Positions 30,679 to 40,715 of a stretch of 64,000 nucleotides of DNA are shown here, piece by piece (position 1 is the first letter of the stretch; each line of letters starts with the position of its first letter). A program made the translations under genes and the position numbers. The notes beneath the pieces were generated by a model. It was not told the origin of the DNA. It did no database searches and saw only the letters and a list, made by a program, of their open reading frames with translations. This DNA is from Linderina pennispora (taxonomy: Eukaryota; Kickxellomycota; Kickxellomycetes; Kickxellales; Kickxellaceae), in assembly GCF_002104995.1 (NCBI RefSeq), contig NW_024468254.1, positions 62,001-126,000 of the forward strand. Direction: 5' to 3'.

Positions 30679-31179
30679 ATGAGCTGTGCAATTCGGACTC
30701 TATCGACCAAGGCAGTCTCGGCACAGCCCCAGCTAACACTGGCCCTGCTCAAGCCCGACCTGCTCGCAAACCCGTCCGCAGTACAGCAGATCATACACGA
30801 GATATCAGCAAACCCAGCACTATCGATCATCCACCAGAAAACAGACTTTTGGACGACTGCGCGCGCCACACAATTCTACAGCGAACACCAGGGCCGTTTC
30901 TTCTTTGGCCGCCTGGTCGGCTACATGACCAGTGGGCCGATCCTGGCGATGGCTCTGCGCGGACCGCACGCAATCGCCGACTGGCGCGCCATGCTTGGCC
31001 TGACACACCCAGTGCGCATGCGTCTGGCGCAGCCGGCGTCCCTACGTGCGCGTTTCGGCCTGACCGACACCCGCAATTCGTTTCACGGGTCCGACTCGAT
31101 GCAGTCGGCGGAGCGCGAGCTAAGGTTTGTTTTCGGCGACGCAATGGTCGACCAGTGGCTAGGGTCAGTACGGAAATGA
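30679..31179 (+). CDS. Nucleoside diphosphate kinase, NME6-like
   Basis: A 166-aa protein. The Arg/Ser-containing N-terminus (MSCAIRTLSTKAVSA) could be a short mitochondrial targeting sequence. The NDPK core follows: LALLKPDLL, then GRFFFGRLVGYMTSGP, MALRGPHAIADWRAMLG, FGLTDTRNSFHGSDS with catalytic His136, and SAERELRFVF. The insert-free core and the RFFFGRL/MTSGP wording resemble the NME6 branch rather than the main housekeeping Ynk1 type. NDPKs transfer the gamma-phosphate between nucleoside triphosphates and diphosphates through a phospho-His. Its 3' end overlaps a small antisense zinc-finger frame by 15 bp. Confidence 0.85.
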   Translation: MSCAIRTLSTKAVSAQPQLTLALLKPDLLANPSAVQQIIHEISANPALSIIHQKTDFWTTARATQFYSEHQGRFFFGRLVGYMTSGPILAMALRGPHAIADWRAMLGLTHPVRMRLAQPASLRARFGLTDTRNSFHGSDSMQSAERELRFVFGDAMVDQWLGSVRK

Positions 31180-31308
31180 GTTTTGGTGTGCGAGCGCCGT
31201 GTGCTCTTGCCACTCCTCGTAGGACGAGTACGTTTTGCTGCAGTATGAGCACACGAAGAATATCCGGGCGGCGTCCAGGCGCAGCTTTGAGAGAAATGAA
31301 TGGCACAT
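31165..31308 (-). CDS. Possible tiny C2H2 zinc-finger protein or terminal exon
   Basis: A 47-codon frame starting at the ATG at 31306-31308. It encodes one textbook C2H2 finger: FFVCSYCSKTYSSYEEW followed by QEHTALAH, with Cys-x2-Cys, 12 residues, then His-x4-His. The preceding basic segment is SFLSKLRLDAARI. The stop lies within the last 15 bp of the convergent NDPK gene. A plausible 3' splice site (GATAG) lies 2 bases before the ATG after a pyrimidine-containing stretch, so this could instead be the last exon of a longer minus-strand gene whose other exons I could not find. Either way the finger is too well formed to ignore. Confidence 0.4.
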   Translation of the reverse strand: MCHSFLSKLRLDAARIFFVCSYCSKTYSSYEEWQEHTALAHQNSFPY

Positions 31309-32119
31309 GTCTATCGCCAGGGAAGGTTGTAAAGCGATATGTATAATGAGAATAAGAAAAAGGGGAATACAAATGTACAAGAAAGCAGTATAAATACGAG
31401 GATATGGTCGGTGAAACGGAGAAGGGGACGAAGGGGGCGATGTGGACCAGGAAAAAGCGAACGGCATTTGGACTGCTCTGCTCTGCAGCGGCCAGGATAT
31501 TTATACATGACCTCCACCGCCACCGCCGTTATCCCCTGTGCCTCAGGGAGATCATGTTGCACGTTGGGCCAGGCTGCAGCATGCATGCGATCTATCATTT
31601 TTAAACAACGGTGATATTTATCCCCTATACATCCGCATCGGTTGTCATTGCCGTTCCAATTTGCGCAAATCGACTACCAACAGCGCCTCCCTAATTTTTT
31701 TTATAGAAGTTGATATCTTTCGAGCTGGCCACTAGCTCTTGCCTCTAGCTCCTTTCTATCTCTTGACGCTTGGCGTTTTATTTTGCTTTGGGGCATACTC
31801 GACGGACCTTCATGTGCAAGCGGCATACACGCCTGAGTATTTTTAGGAACAGCCCATTATTTTTTGCGCACATTACCGGGATCTGAGCCCCCTCCACCAA
31901 CAGATTGGGTCAGACACCGCAATCTATAATTAGGCACTTGCTATTTTGGTTATGGTGCTGCGCAAAAGAGTAATGGCGATAGCATGTGAGACAGGTGATG
32001 AAGACGGTGCGTAAGTCGGTATTTTAAATGGTACAAAATAAAAATGACAGAACAAAACAGAATGCTGCGTTGTAGCAAATAACTGCACGATGCAAGCAGT
32101 ATGCATGTTGTCGTTGAGT
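31309..32119. other. Intergenic region, no gene recognised
   Basis: About 800 AT-rich bases between a minus-strand finger ORF and the 3' end of the homeodomain gene. TATAAATA-like sequence on the minus strand (31495-31505) could serve the finger ORF. Upstream exons for it, if any, would be here, but none is convincing. Confidence 0.45.
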
Positions 32120-33037
32120 TCACTGAGTAGTCTTTTTGGTCGAGCGCGACCGCTTGATAGCGCCCGATAGCTTGCGGCGGCGCACGTTGCAGAACCAGTT
32201 CTTGAGCTGCATCTTTGTCAGCCCGGTTTCGCGCATCAGCTGCCGCTTGGCTCCGGCCGACGGATACGGATCGTCCTTGTGCGCATCCAGCCACTCGTTG
32301 AGAACATTGCTCACCTCCTGCGTGTACACACGTGAACCAATCCTGCCATATTCGTACGGACCAGGGCTCCTGCTATGCTCTCTGCACATCCGGCGCTGTC
32401 CAGAGAGCGGTGGTGATGGCGATGATGGCGACGGCGACAACTTCTTCATTCTCTTCTTCTCTGGACTGCACGGTCTGTGGGCACCAGCCGGCCGGCTAAC
32501 GAGGATGGCGTTGCGGCGGCGTCTGGTGAATGTGGCAGCTGTAGGAGAAACCGGCGGGACAAGTACTGGGTTGGTGGCTGCTGCGCTGATTATTGGTGAG
32601 AAGGCAAATGGGATATCGCTGAACACTACACCGTCCTGTAGTCCAGGCATTATCCCCGAGGCTGGCGGAGACATCAGGCGTGGCGCGGCTGATGACGACG
32701 ATATGCGGCGGTTGAACAGCGGAACCAGAGGTGTCATTAGCGATGGCGACATTGTCGGCAGAGTTACGTCGCCATTTAGACCAGTGTGGAAAGCTGTCAG
32801 ATGAGCCATGCGAGCTATCTGTGCATATACACTCAGCTGGGTCTCAGATATCCCAGGCGGCGTGGAAAGCTGCATGGTTGCAAAATTCATCGGAAGCGAG
32901 GCATCAGGGGAGATTTCAAATGCTGTCGGCAAGAAGATGTTGGGGTTGTAGTCGAAGATGGTAGCAGACATGTCTTGTGGTGGTAGCGCAGTGGTGGTAG
33001 CTTGAGATCGTTGTTTTATATGCTCATCCGCTCTCAT
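32120..33037 (-). CDS. TALE/KN-type homeodomain transcription factor
   Basis: A 305-aa protein with a C-terminal homeodomain (about residues 235-293). Helix 1 is SNVLNEWLDAHKDDPYPS, showing the three-residue TALE insertion before helix 2 (the PYPS loop). Helix 2 is GAKRQLMRETGL, and recognition helix 3 is QLKNWFCNVRRRK with the invariant W, F, N and R. The N-terminal 230 residues are low-complexity Ser/Pro/Ala with a basic patch (EKKRMKK) that may be a nuclear signal. Met23 (start at 32971) is an equally possible start. The C-terminal tail is basic (KRSRSTKK). Fungal KN homeodomain proteins control development or mating identity; no mating-locus partner is visible here. Confidence 0.85.
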   Translation of the reverse strand: MRADEHIKQRSQATTTALPPQDMSATIFDYNPNIFLPTAFEISPDASLPMNFATMQLSTPPGISETQLSVYAQIARMAHLTAFHTGLNGDVTLPTMSPSLMTPLVPLFNRRISSSSAAPRLMSPPASGIMPGLQDGVVFSDIPFAFSPIISAAATNPVLVPPVSPTAATFTRRRRNAILVSRPAGAHRPCSPEKKRMKKLSPSPSSPSPPLSGQRRMCREHSRSPGPYEYGRIGSRVYTQEVSNVLNEWLDAHKDDPYPSAGAKRQLMRETGLTKMQLKNWFCNVRRRKLSGAIKRSRSTKKTTQ

Positions 33038-34197
33038 AAGACAAATAAAGAGGCTAGCGTGAAACAGGAATAAATGTAATGGATTTGTAGAAAAATAATG
33101 GAGTCCAAGACACTACTGCTAGATGAAGGCACTTGCCACACCCACAGCCTTTTATACTGGAGTTGTGGACCCCCTCCACCACGACTGTGGCTGGGCAGAG
33201 GCGACTCATGCAGGTGATCCTGGCAAGCGTGCTCAATGCTGTGCCAGTGGAGTGCCATACACCGACACTACGAATCCTTTTCTATCTCCTGCCACAGCTG
33301 ATCCACTGTTGCTCTCCTGCCTCCATCTCTTTCTGCATCTCTTAGTCGCACTATTGCAAGCCACAGCTAATGGCCTAGCAGTGGGAGTCCCGGGATATCA
33401 TCGGCCACCGGCGTGTCGCCCTTTGAGCAAATCCTTGAAGCAAAAGATAAAATAAAAACAAAGCGATGTTGAAAAGAAAGCCAGTGTCTCCTCCCTGTTC
33501 TCAGTGGGAGGAGCCACATTGGTTCACTCACGGGCACTCGGCTAGGAGACACCGCCAGCGAGCGGACTCATACTTCACCACCATCTGAGCTCGCGAATCA
33601 CCGCTCAGGCATGTTGCAAATTAGCGATTTGCTTATTGAGCTCAGGAAATAACAGAGAATCACCAGTCCATCACTTGCACATCTCACTATTAGTGACCAG
33701 TACATGCACGCATTGAGCTGTGGAATGTTCTGAAAACCTGTTTCGTGTCTGTTCGAAATGCGGAGTCCTTTCCCCCATTCCCTATTGAAAAGGAACCAAC
33801 AATGAATAGATCAAGCATTACCAGGGTGCCATTTCCTCACCCAGCACGGTTGGCTAAAAAAGAAAAACGCACATTTCAGCCAACTAGGAAACGCTCCACC
33901 TGGATATGATACAAGCAATTGTAATATTAACTGCACATCCAAAAAGGAAACATGAACGCACATCACACTTCATAGACAATCGCTTGTGTCAATGTTGCAA
34001 GCTAACGTCTGAAAAATAATCGACATTGCAATAATATGCGGGTTCGCGTTTACCATTCCTCCCCTCTTTTTTCGACATGATTGTCGGCTTGGCTTGTGAG
34101 CTTTCGGACCAATAAAGCAGATTATAGCTGCTGAATACGACTCCGGCCAAACCTCGTCTGTGTGGAACCGGGCAGGTGTGATGATCTTTACCGAGCT
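33038..34197. other. Intergenic region up to the left inverted element
   Basis: About 1.16 kb of AT-rich sequence with no gene recognised apart from the homeodomain promoter. It ends at the left boundary of the 1999-bp element. Confidence 0.5.
33151..33156 (-). promoter_or_regulatory. TATA box of the homeodomain gene
   Basis: On the minus strand this reads TATAAA within CAGTATAAAAGGC, about 115 bp upstream of the first Met and about 180 bp upstream of Met23. Confidence 0.5.
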
Positions 34198-36196
34198 ACT
34201 AGAAATACTCTGCTTGCGATGCGAACTCGGCTGCTAATCAGCATGGGTTGGCACGTCGATAAAAGCATCACGGCGAACCGATCATTTGAACGTGTCGGAT
34301 GGTTGTTGGTGCAATGGCGGTCATGGACATCTCCCATCTTGATGGCCTGCTCATCGCAAGCGCTTCAGCGCTGGTTCGCTGCTGCTGGCAGCAGAATAGC
34401 CTGCTGCTGCTGCACGCCTCTTGCGCGGCCTCTTTGTTGCCAGAGTGGTGCCAGAAGCATTGGCAGCAATGGCCGTAGAACGACGGAACCGTCCAGGAAT
34501 ACTGCCTGAATCACAGAGTGACTGGAAAATGAGTCTGAAGTTTAGAACTGCTGCGAGATCGCGGTTCAAGAGCCGAGACGAATAGGCTCGCCTGTATTGC
34601 GCCATGGTCCGCTTACATGACTCGCTTGTACAGCGGAGAAGGCCATGGCACTTCACAGTTGGGTTCTTCGATCTCTGGTAGGGCCGCGGGTTGGGAACAT
34701 GCGGGAATGTCTGCTGCTACTGCTGCAGTTGCTGCAGCGGCCTCTGTTTCATCTGATGGCATCTTTGCTGCTTCGTGTGCAGCCTTCTTGGCCAATTTTC
34801 ACCATTTTCTGCTGCTTTCCTTGCCTCTGTTGCTACCCGCTTTGCTGCGTTGACCTCTGTAACCTGCTCACGTGTTTTCGAAATAAACACCTGCTTGATT
34901 ATTTGCTTGTCTAAGCGCACATGGCCTGGGATCCATGATGTCCGCAGAGGCAAGCATTGGGGGGAGACTTGCCAAGCTGCTCATTCTCGATAAGCTGGCA
35001 TAGGCGAATGTATGCACGCAGATGCTTGAGTGGATTTACCTTGGCATCATAGTATCGGCTGTCTTTGGCGAATCTGTACTTGGCATCATAGGCATTAAGG
35101 ACTGGTGCCAGCTTGTTGTAGATCGCAAGCATCGGTGGGGTGAGCACACTGAGATCAGGGTGCCTAGAGGCAACTGCCTGGCGGAGCTTCTGTGCAGGTG
35201 TATAAACACACATTTGACATGCATTATTGAACTCGGCCTTGGACACATTGCCCATTGTGCTGTGCTGTGTGTTTTTGCGGCTGCGAATATCAATCAATTT
35301 GGCCAGAATCCGCTGTAGGCAAGTGCCATAGTGCAACACAATGTTGTTCTTGTATGCTGTCATCAGCTCGGTATCCATGTATGTTGCTACTTGATTCATG
35401 TCGCATACACCATGTAGCTCGATATTGCCATTATGTAATAGATAGGCATAAATATGATATCTAATTACATCACCGAAATCTGCATTCGACAGCTCTGGCC
35501 TGTCCTTCCGGTTGACGAAATCCTTGGCAGATATGGTCGCATCTGCCTTCAGGTTGTGATAAATGAATACATAAAACGTAAGAATCCCTTTTTCACAAGT
35601 ATTGAAGGGTCAAAAGCATCATCGTCAGCTAGTTGATGGAGTAATATCCATCGTGCAAGCATGTATGTATGCTCTTTGATGATAATGACGCTGTGTACAA
35701 ATTGCTCTAGGCGGGGCAACATAGAATCACGGAAGCCAATACCACCAAGTGATGTCTTTATGACAGTAGTGCTGCGGGTAATATTCATTTGAGAAATTCA
35801 ATAGGCAAGTAAGAAGAGAAATGATGCTGCTCAGTTTTGCTGTATTGCAGATGCATAGCATTAAGAACTCTTTATTAAAAGTTATCTGGCTTGCATGGTT
35901 CTTAGGGCCCTTAGCACTGATACAGTCTCTTGAATCAGTCTATACAGACTGGGTCCATTGTGGCCCAAATACTACCGCTTACGCATGTTCATAAGACAAA
36001 TTAATTTATAAAATAAACCCACAAATATTGCATAACCACCAGAAGAGCTATATAGCCTTATTCAATAGGTGCTCATAGATAAATATCCTAAAAGTGTTGC
36101 GCAGCTAGTGATGACCACCATGATGACGCCATGGAAGTTATCAGGCCGACCGACAATGAGAGCAGCTCTTGTGCTGAACCAATGGAGATATCTAGT
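34198..36196 (-). mobile_element. 1999-bp Fanzor/OrfB-like element, left inverted copy
   Basis: This interval is the reverse complement of 41431-43429, with identical length (1999 bp) and, as far as I can follow, almost no differences. I found one substitution at 36172 and five within the first 18 bp at 34198-34215. Every frame inside it has an identical counterpart in the other copy. The outer ends are bounded by CTAG (ACTAGAAATA on the left, GATATCTAGT on the right), so CTAG could be a target duplication or part of the ends. No longer terminal inverted repeats are seen. Similarity stops sharply past 36196, apart from a faint resemblance just outside. A broken nuclease-like gene occupies most of it. 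tRNA-Trp starts 114 bp to its right. Confidence 0.8.
34351..35788 (-). pseudogene. Broken Fanzor/TnpB-like (OrfB) nuclease remnant, left copy
   Basis: Read on the minus strand, segments in different phases line up in the order expected for fungal OrfB/Fanzor proteins. They are: an N-terminal part (TTVIKTSLGGIGFRDSMLPR); a helical part ending HLRAYIRLCQLIENEQLG; the motif PLRTSWIPGHVRLDKQII; a low-complexity Ala-rich stretch; and a C-terminal zinc-finger/RuvC-III-like end (CHGLLRCTSESC, then RLLNRDLAAVLNFRLIF). Frameshifts fall near homopolymers, for example the run of six G at 34959-34964. The central region with RuvC-I and RuvC-II is absent, so no active nuclease can be made. The defects are the same in the right copy. 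The assignment rests on remembered family motifs, not a search. Confidence 0.6.
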
Positions 36197-36309
36197 GGGG
36201 CTGTGACAGTATAGATATTAGACGCCCCTCTGGGGTGACGCGCTCGAATGCTCATCTGTACTGATTTTTTGTGGCGGAGTTTCAGATTCCGCGAGTGCAA
36301 CTACTGCGC

Positions 36310-36381
36310 GGGGCCTTGGCGCAATGGTAGCGCGTTCGCCTCCAGAGCGAAAGGTTGTTGGTTCGACTCCTGCAGGCCCCA
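36310..36381 (+). tRNA. tRNA-Trp (anticodon CCA)
   Basis: A 72-nt cloverleaf without intron. Acceptor GGGGCCT pairs with AGGCCCC plus discriminator A. The D arm is GCGC-AATGGTA-GCGC. The anticodon stem TTCGC/GCGAA has loop CTCCAGA, giving CCA. The variable loop is AGGTT and the T loop TTCGACT. The T stem is imperfect: GTTGG against CCTGC gives a T-T mismatch (36359/36371) and a G-T wobble, where GCAGG would pair perfectly. A short T-run (CGTTTCTTTTTG) follows and could terminate Pol III. The gene may be functional with a weakened T stem, or may be starting to decay. Confidence 0.85.
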
Positions 36382-36942
36382 CGTTTCTTTTTGTTATTTT
36401 GCCATTGATAATCTATTCATTATTTCGGTCATAGGCTGAAACCAGCAAATCTTAACGAGATGGACTATAAATAACTGCTTATGGCAGCATGCTTAGCAGG
36501 GGTTTCTGTCGCTGTGAGGGATTGTGACCTAAAAATAAACTAATCAGCGTAGTCATAGAATTGCATGGCATGCAAAATTGATGCATGCATGCGCTGCCTT
36601 GATGGATAAACCGGTCTGATACTTCTTTATGCATGTCCAAAAATAGAACTGTCATGAAGTTCCTTAGAACAAGTGTCCTTTTACATTCTCTCCTTTCTGC
36701 TGAATACAGATCAGGCTTTTGGCTAGCTCCTCTTTTGCAGAAACCGGTCGATAGGGACTGTATTACTTGAAGTAAGCAGGTTCTCTAGGATCCATCGCAA
36801 CAAAGATGCTATTCCAAAAATAGATGGTCCGACGGTGCACTGGTGGCGGATATAAAACCCCCACTGGCATCCTTTCAAAAGACTTCCAAACCATACCAAC
36901 AAAAATCATTTCAACAAAAAATATACTTGCTTATACTCCCAA
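36382..36942. other. Intergenic region between tRNA-Trp and the CHAP gene
   Basis: About 560 AT-rich bases with nothing recognised except TATAAA at 36851-36856. Confidence 0.5.
36851..36856 (+). promoter_or_regulatory. TATA box of the CHAP gene
   Basis: TATAAA in GGCGGATATAAAACCCC, 92 bp before the ATG at 36943. It has the same layout as the native secreted-protein genes, so this bacterial-type gene has a fungal promoter. Confidence 0.6.
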
Positions 36943-37710
36943 ATGAAGTTCTCGGCTATCGTCACGCTCAGCGTTTCTACCCTCCTCGCTTCGTCACAGC
37001 TTGTCTCTGGCTATGCCATCAAGGGCAATGGTGTCAACTGTCGCACTGGTCCGGGAACCAGTAACAGCGTTGCCCGCACATACAACACTGGCGATGATGT
37101 CACCCTTTCGTGCCAGGCTTCTGGCGAAGTTATCAAGGGCGGATCACTCTGGGGCAAGACACAGCATGGCTGCTATGTCGCTGACTACTATATTAAAACA
37201 GGCACCAGTGGCTATGTCGTTGGCAAATGCGAGTCTGCTGGCGGAGGCAACACTGATGGTGGTACTACTGGTGGAGGCAACGACAGCGGAAACACCGGTG
37301 GCGGTGGTGAATCGGGGTCCGCAGGTCCAATGGCCGACGACTACCCGTACAAGGGAAGATGCGACATCGTCGACAAATGGCGGTACTACTCGTGCCAGTG
37401 TGTCAGCTTCGTTGCCTGGCGCATCAACTCGCGTCTGGGAATCAACTTCCACAACCGCTACAAGGGCAATGCTTGGGGCAATGCCAACCAGTGGGACGAT
37501 GCGGCGCGTGCCTCAGGCGTCACTGTAAATAACACGCCTAAGCCGGGAGCTGTGGGCCAGACCGATCGTGGCAGCAAGTTCGGACATGTTGTGTGGGTCG
37601 CCAAGGTTTCTGGGGACATGGTCACTATTGAGGAGTACAACTACAAGCGCCACACGTACGGCACACGTACTGTTCCCAAGAGCTCATTCAACTATATCCA
37701 CCTCAAATAG
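36943..37710 (+). CDS. Secreted SH3b-CHAP hydrolase, bacterial-type
   Basis: A 255-aa protein with a signal peptide (residues 1-23, ending LVSG). A bacterial SH3-like domain spans about 24-95 (GNGVNCRTGPGTSNSVARTY, then SLWGKTQHGCYVADYYI), followed by a Gly/Ser/Thr linker (about 99-128). A CHAP domain spans about 133-255, with catalytic Cys153 in CQCVSFVAWR, His215 in KFGHVVWVA and Asn233 in EEYNY as the likely third residue. CHAP domains are papain-like amidases or endopeptidases that cut peptidoglycan, and SH3b domains target bacterial walls. Fungi lack peptidoglycan, so the enzyme probably acts on bacteria, as a weapon or for feeding. The domain pairing points to an old transfer from bacteria. 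It lies between two inverted mobile elements. Confidence 0.88.
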   Translation: MKFSAIVTLSVSTLLASSQLVSGYAIKGNGVNCRTGPGTSNSVARTYNTGDDVTLSCQASGEVIKGGSLWGKTQHGCYVADYYIKTGTSGYVVGKCESAGGGNTDGGTTGGGNDSGNTGGGGESGSAGPMADDYPYKGRCDIVDKWRYYSCQCVSFVAWRINSRLGINFHNRYKGNAWGNANQWDDAARASGVTVNNTPKPGAVGQTDRGSKFGHVVWVAKVSGDMVTIEEYNYKRHTYGTRTVPKSSFNYIHLK

Positions 37711-37915
37711 TAAAAGAAATTGTTCAATAGTACCTTAGCAGCACATAAAGCACCATATATCATCTGTTTACAACGTTAGAATTATTCATATGGTAGACAT
37801 CCAAAGCGTGTCTGATTTCTTGGTCCTATCATCGACCTGTGGCATGTATTTGCATTAGATACAGTTAGATTTGAGCACATCCACTGTGAGTATTTTAATA
37901 AATATTGACTATTTC

Positions 37916-38999
37916 CTAAACAAGCCTTCTAGGACTGTCAACACCTCCATCGGTTAAAGAATCAAATGAGTTACTAAACACTGTTCGGTTCAGTGTTAGT
38001 GTGGTGCGCTCTTGTCCAAGTCCGTATACATCGCCATACTGTGTGGCCACCCGAGTTTGAGGACCTGGCAGCTTCTCTCCCCGAAGCGGAAACTGGTATG
38101 AGCTCATGTCGCTGTCCGGCGGAGGCGGGTAAAATTCATCGTTTGGTCTATGCTTGTCAGAAATGTCGTACGCGTGCTTCAGCCCATCACGCTCAAGCTT
38201 TCTCAGCCACATCTGCAGATATTTGTCGCGGTGGAACAGACACTGATACAAAGGTGGCGCCAGAATAATCCAGATTGTCAAATTCCCGTTGGTAAAGTCG
38301 ATCCAGGTAGCAGCTACACGCATGGCCTGGATCCGCGTATAGTCCGTGTGGACTGCAGGTGTGATCGTGGTCTGCAATAGCGATACCAGCGTAAGAACAA
38401 AAATGATGACAGACTCGCGCCACTCGTTGAAACTGGCGTGGATGCCGCGGATTTTTGATCATGTAGAATAGAATGAACACCCAAATTATCCACAGAAGTG
38501 CGATATTTGTGGCCAGGAACGGAGTTGCATATCTGCAGATTTGTGTTTCCACAATGTATTCGATGGTAAGTCTGCCGGGAATGAGCTGGCCAACCAAACA
38601 ATAAATAATTAGAACCGCACCACCACACATAATAGGAGTCATGACCGCAAACCCGCGGAACGGGCGATGAAGCATAAACACACAGTGCAGGGCGTATAGC
38701 CGTGCCAGTACGCACATAGAGAACGAATAGCCGAAAATCAGCCGCACCCACAGATGCCAGGCTTTGCATTTTGACCATGCTCCAGTAATGATGATGTGAC
38801 CATTAGTTGGGATATCGGCAATAAACCAGAGTATACCACAAAAAAGCATTAGTGTTGCGAGATTCAGATTCTTTGCCCGTAGCGGCAAGTATCTGTGGTG
38901 AAGCCATGCGTATGCAACAAGCACTGATGTACAGGTGTAGAGCACCGATCCAACTATAATTGCTGCGGTGTCTAGTGCATCAACTGGATCGGTTTTCAT
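37916..38999 (-). CDS. Seven-TM receptor-like protein, interrupted by one frameshift
   Basis: From the ATG at 38997-38999 the first frame encodes five hydrophobic segments, including LATLMLFCGILWFIADIP, LIFGYSFSMCVLARLYAL, MCGGAVLIIYCLVGQL and NIALLWIIWVFILFYMI. It then loses sense near residue 182. Removing one base from the run of five A (plus-strand T-run at 38452-38456) joins it to the next frame, which carries two more segments (SVIIFVLTLVSLLQ and LTIWIILAPPLYQC) and a polar cytoplasmic tail to 37916. The corrected product would be about 360 aa with seven TM segments and an external N-terminus, like fungal GPCR-type proteins. I do not recognise the exact family. The frameshift may be a homopolymer sequencing error or a real lesion. 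Confidence 0.6.
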
Positions 39000-40715
39000 T
39001 TGTGATAATAGTATCTAGCGCTTTTATGCAATATAATTAGATGAGGATAAGAAAAACCAGGAGAAAGGATGAAAATTGAACCATGTGCAAGAGTGACCTA
39101 TAGCTGTATTCCTTTTAAAAGAAGTACACCTGGGCCATCTGCCCCTCCCCTTTAAATTGGAACTACACATATACCTCCACGCACACGCAAGCACTGTTGC
39201 TGTTCTGTCAGTCTTACCTGAGACCCCATTCTGTGATTTTTCCGGATACGATTTGCTCATACCATTAACCACATTTAGGTGCCAGAATCTTTCAATTCAG
39301 AGCATGCGGGTTTCCGTCTATGAGTATTTCTGCTTATGCCCAACACAGGATTAACATATGTACGGCCTCCATTTTGACCAGTGGTATTAATTGGCGTGCT
39401 GTGAGAGCAAATTTGCGCTCCTGCGCCAATTTTCGTAATATCTTCCGCATTCCTAAAGCAGTCGATTTCCTGCAACAATGCACAACGATGTCATTTGGAG
39501 AATATTGTGGTCGTATGATACCGGGTGTTTGATGGGAATCGTTTTATCGCCTACACGGTGGCACTGTTTTCTATAAGGGGGCAATTAGCCAAGGTATTGC
39601 AAAGCGCAATTATTATATTGGCATGGGTCATATGCACATATGCACTGATCTGCTCCTTCGGGCTGTGCGCATATTTTATACTACAAAAGCCGCCTCTCGA
39701 ACACACTAGAGGTATACATTTTTCTATCAGAGACCACAGCTGCAGGTTAGAATACTTTGCACTCAGTGCACTGGTTGCATTGAGCTGAATATTCTTTTTT
39801 TTATCTCAGCTTTAATGACTAGCTGATATTAGCTACACGTGGTAGATATCCGATGAGCGTTCGACAATTAGTAGTGTTAGCTACCTCTCATGACCTGCCA
39901 AAACATTTGTAGATCTAGTCGCTCGAATGAGTCTACATTATCATAAAATACCTTCGCTTTGAAAATACTTAGAGGTATGTAGGAAGGGAATGGCAGAGTG
40001 GCACCATGGTTCCAATATTACTGTGGCTGTCACAGTCGGAGCTGGGTGGATCCATAATTATTACCCAGGTTTGAAGATATTACAAGGTTGTTGAAGATGC
40101 AGTTTCCTTTATATGACGAGCTGCTATTTGGTGAAAATTTAGTCTCCAATAAACTAACAACTGGCAAGTGATTCTGCAACCTATTGCCTACCAGTGATTG
40201 AGCCACCGCTGTCACCACTATCGATAAGATTATTTGAGAGCTCAGAAACACTCCACCACTATCTCCACCACCCTGCCGCACAGCCAATGGGGTAGCCAAG
40301 GCTACAGTGCTACGGGATATCAGGGTGATGGTGCGCATATAAAAAGAGAGAAAGGCGAGTATGAAGAATAAAGAGCAAATATATTTTAGATGCGTGCTTA
40401 AGAAGCAAGAGCAAAGAGCTTTTCTGGATTTCGAATGAACTAATATTCTTGGTGGAATATTGGGTAAAAATATGCTATTCTATTTGGGACTTTTCTATTC
40501 AGCAGCAAGGGCTGGGTTTCGGGCCACACATTGCAGCAATTGCTAATATGGCAATGGCGCCAGTTCTGCATTCAAGCAACAATGTATGCGGTGGCAATGC
40601 CAACTAGGCAAAATAATATGCTACCCTTTACTGGCAGTGGCTAATTAAAATAGCTGTCTTTAATGGCTCACCCAAGGCTCGATCCGCCAACCTCAACCTC
40701 AGAGCAAAAAACAGC
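39000..40715. other. AT-rich intergenic region, one doubtful frame
   Basis: About 1.7 kb upstream of the receptor-like gene. A minus-strand frame at 40030-40338 (102 aa, with GGGDSGGVFLSSQIILSIVV) has a hydrophobic stretch but no clear signal or family. I do not call it a gene. Nothing else recognised. Confidence 0.45.

Noticed and set aside
40030-40338. 102-aa minus-strand frame as a secreted peptide
   Set aside because: The N-terminus is not a convincing signal peptide, and there are no cysteines, repeats or paralogue to support it.
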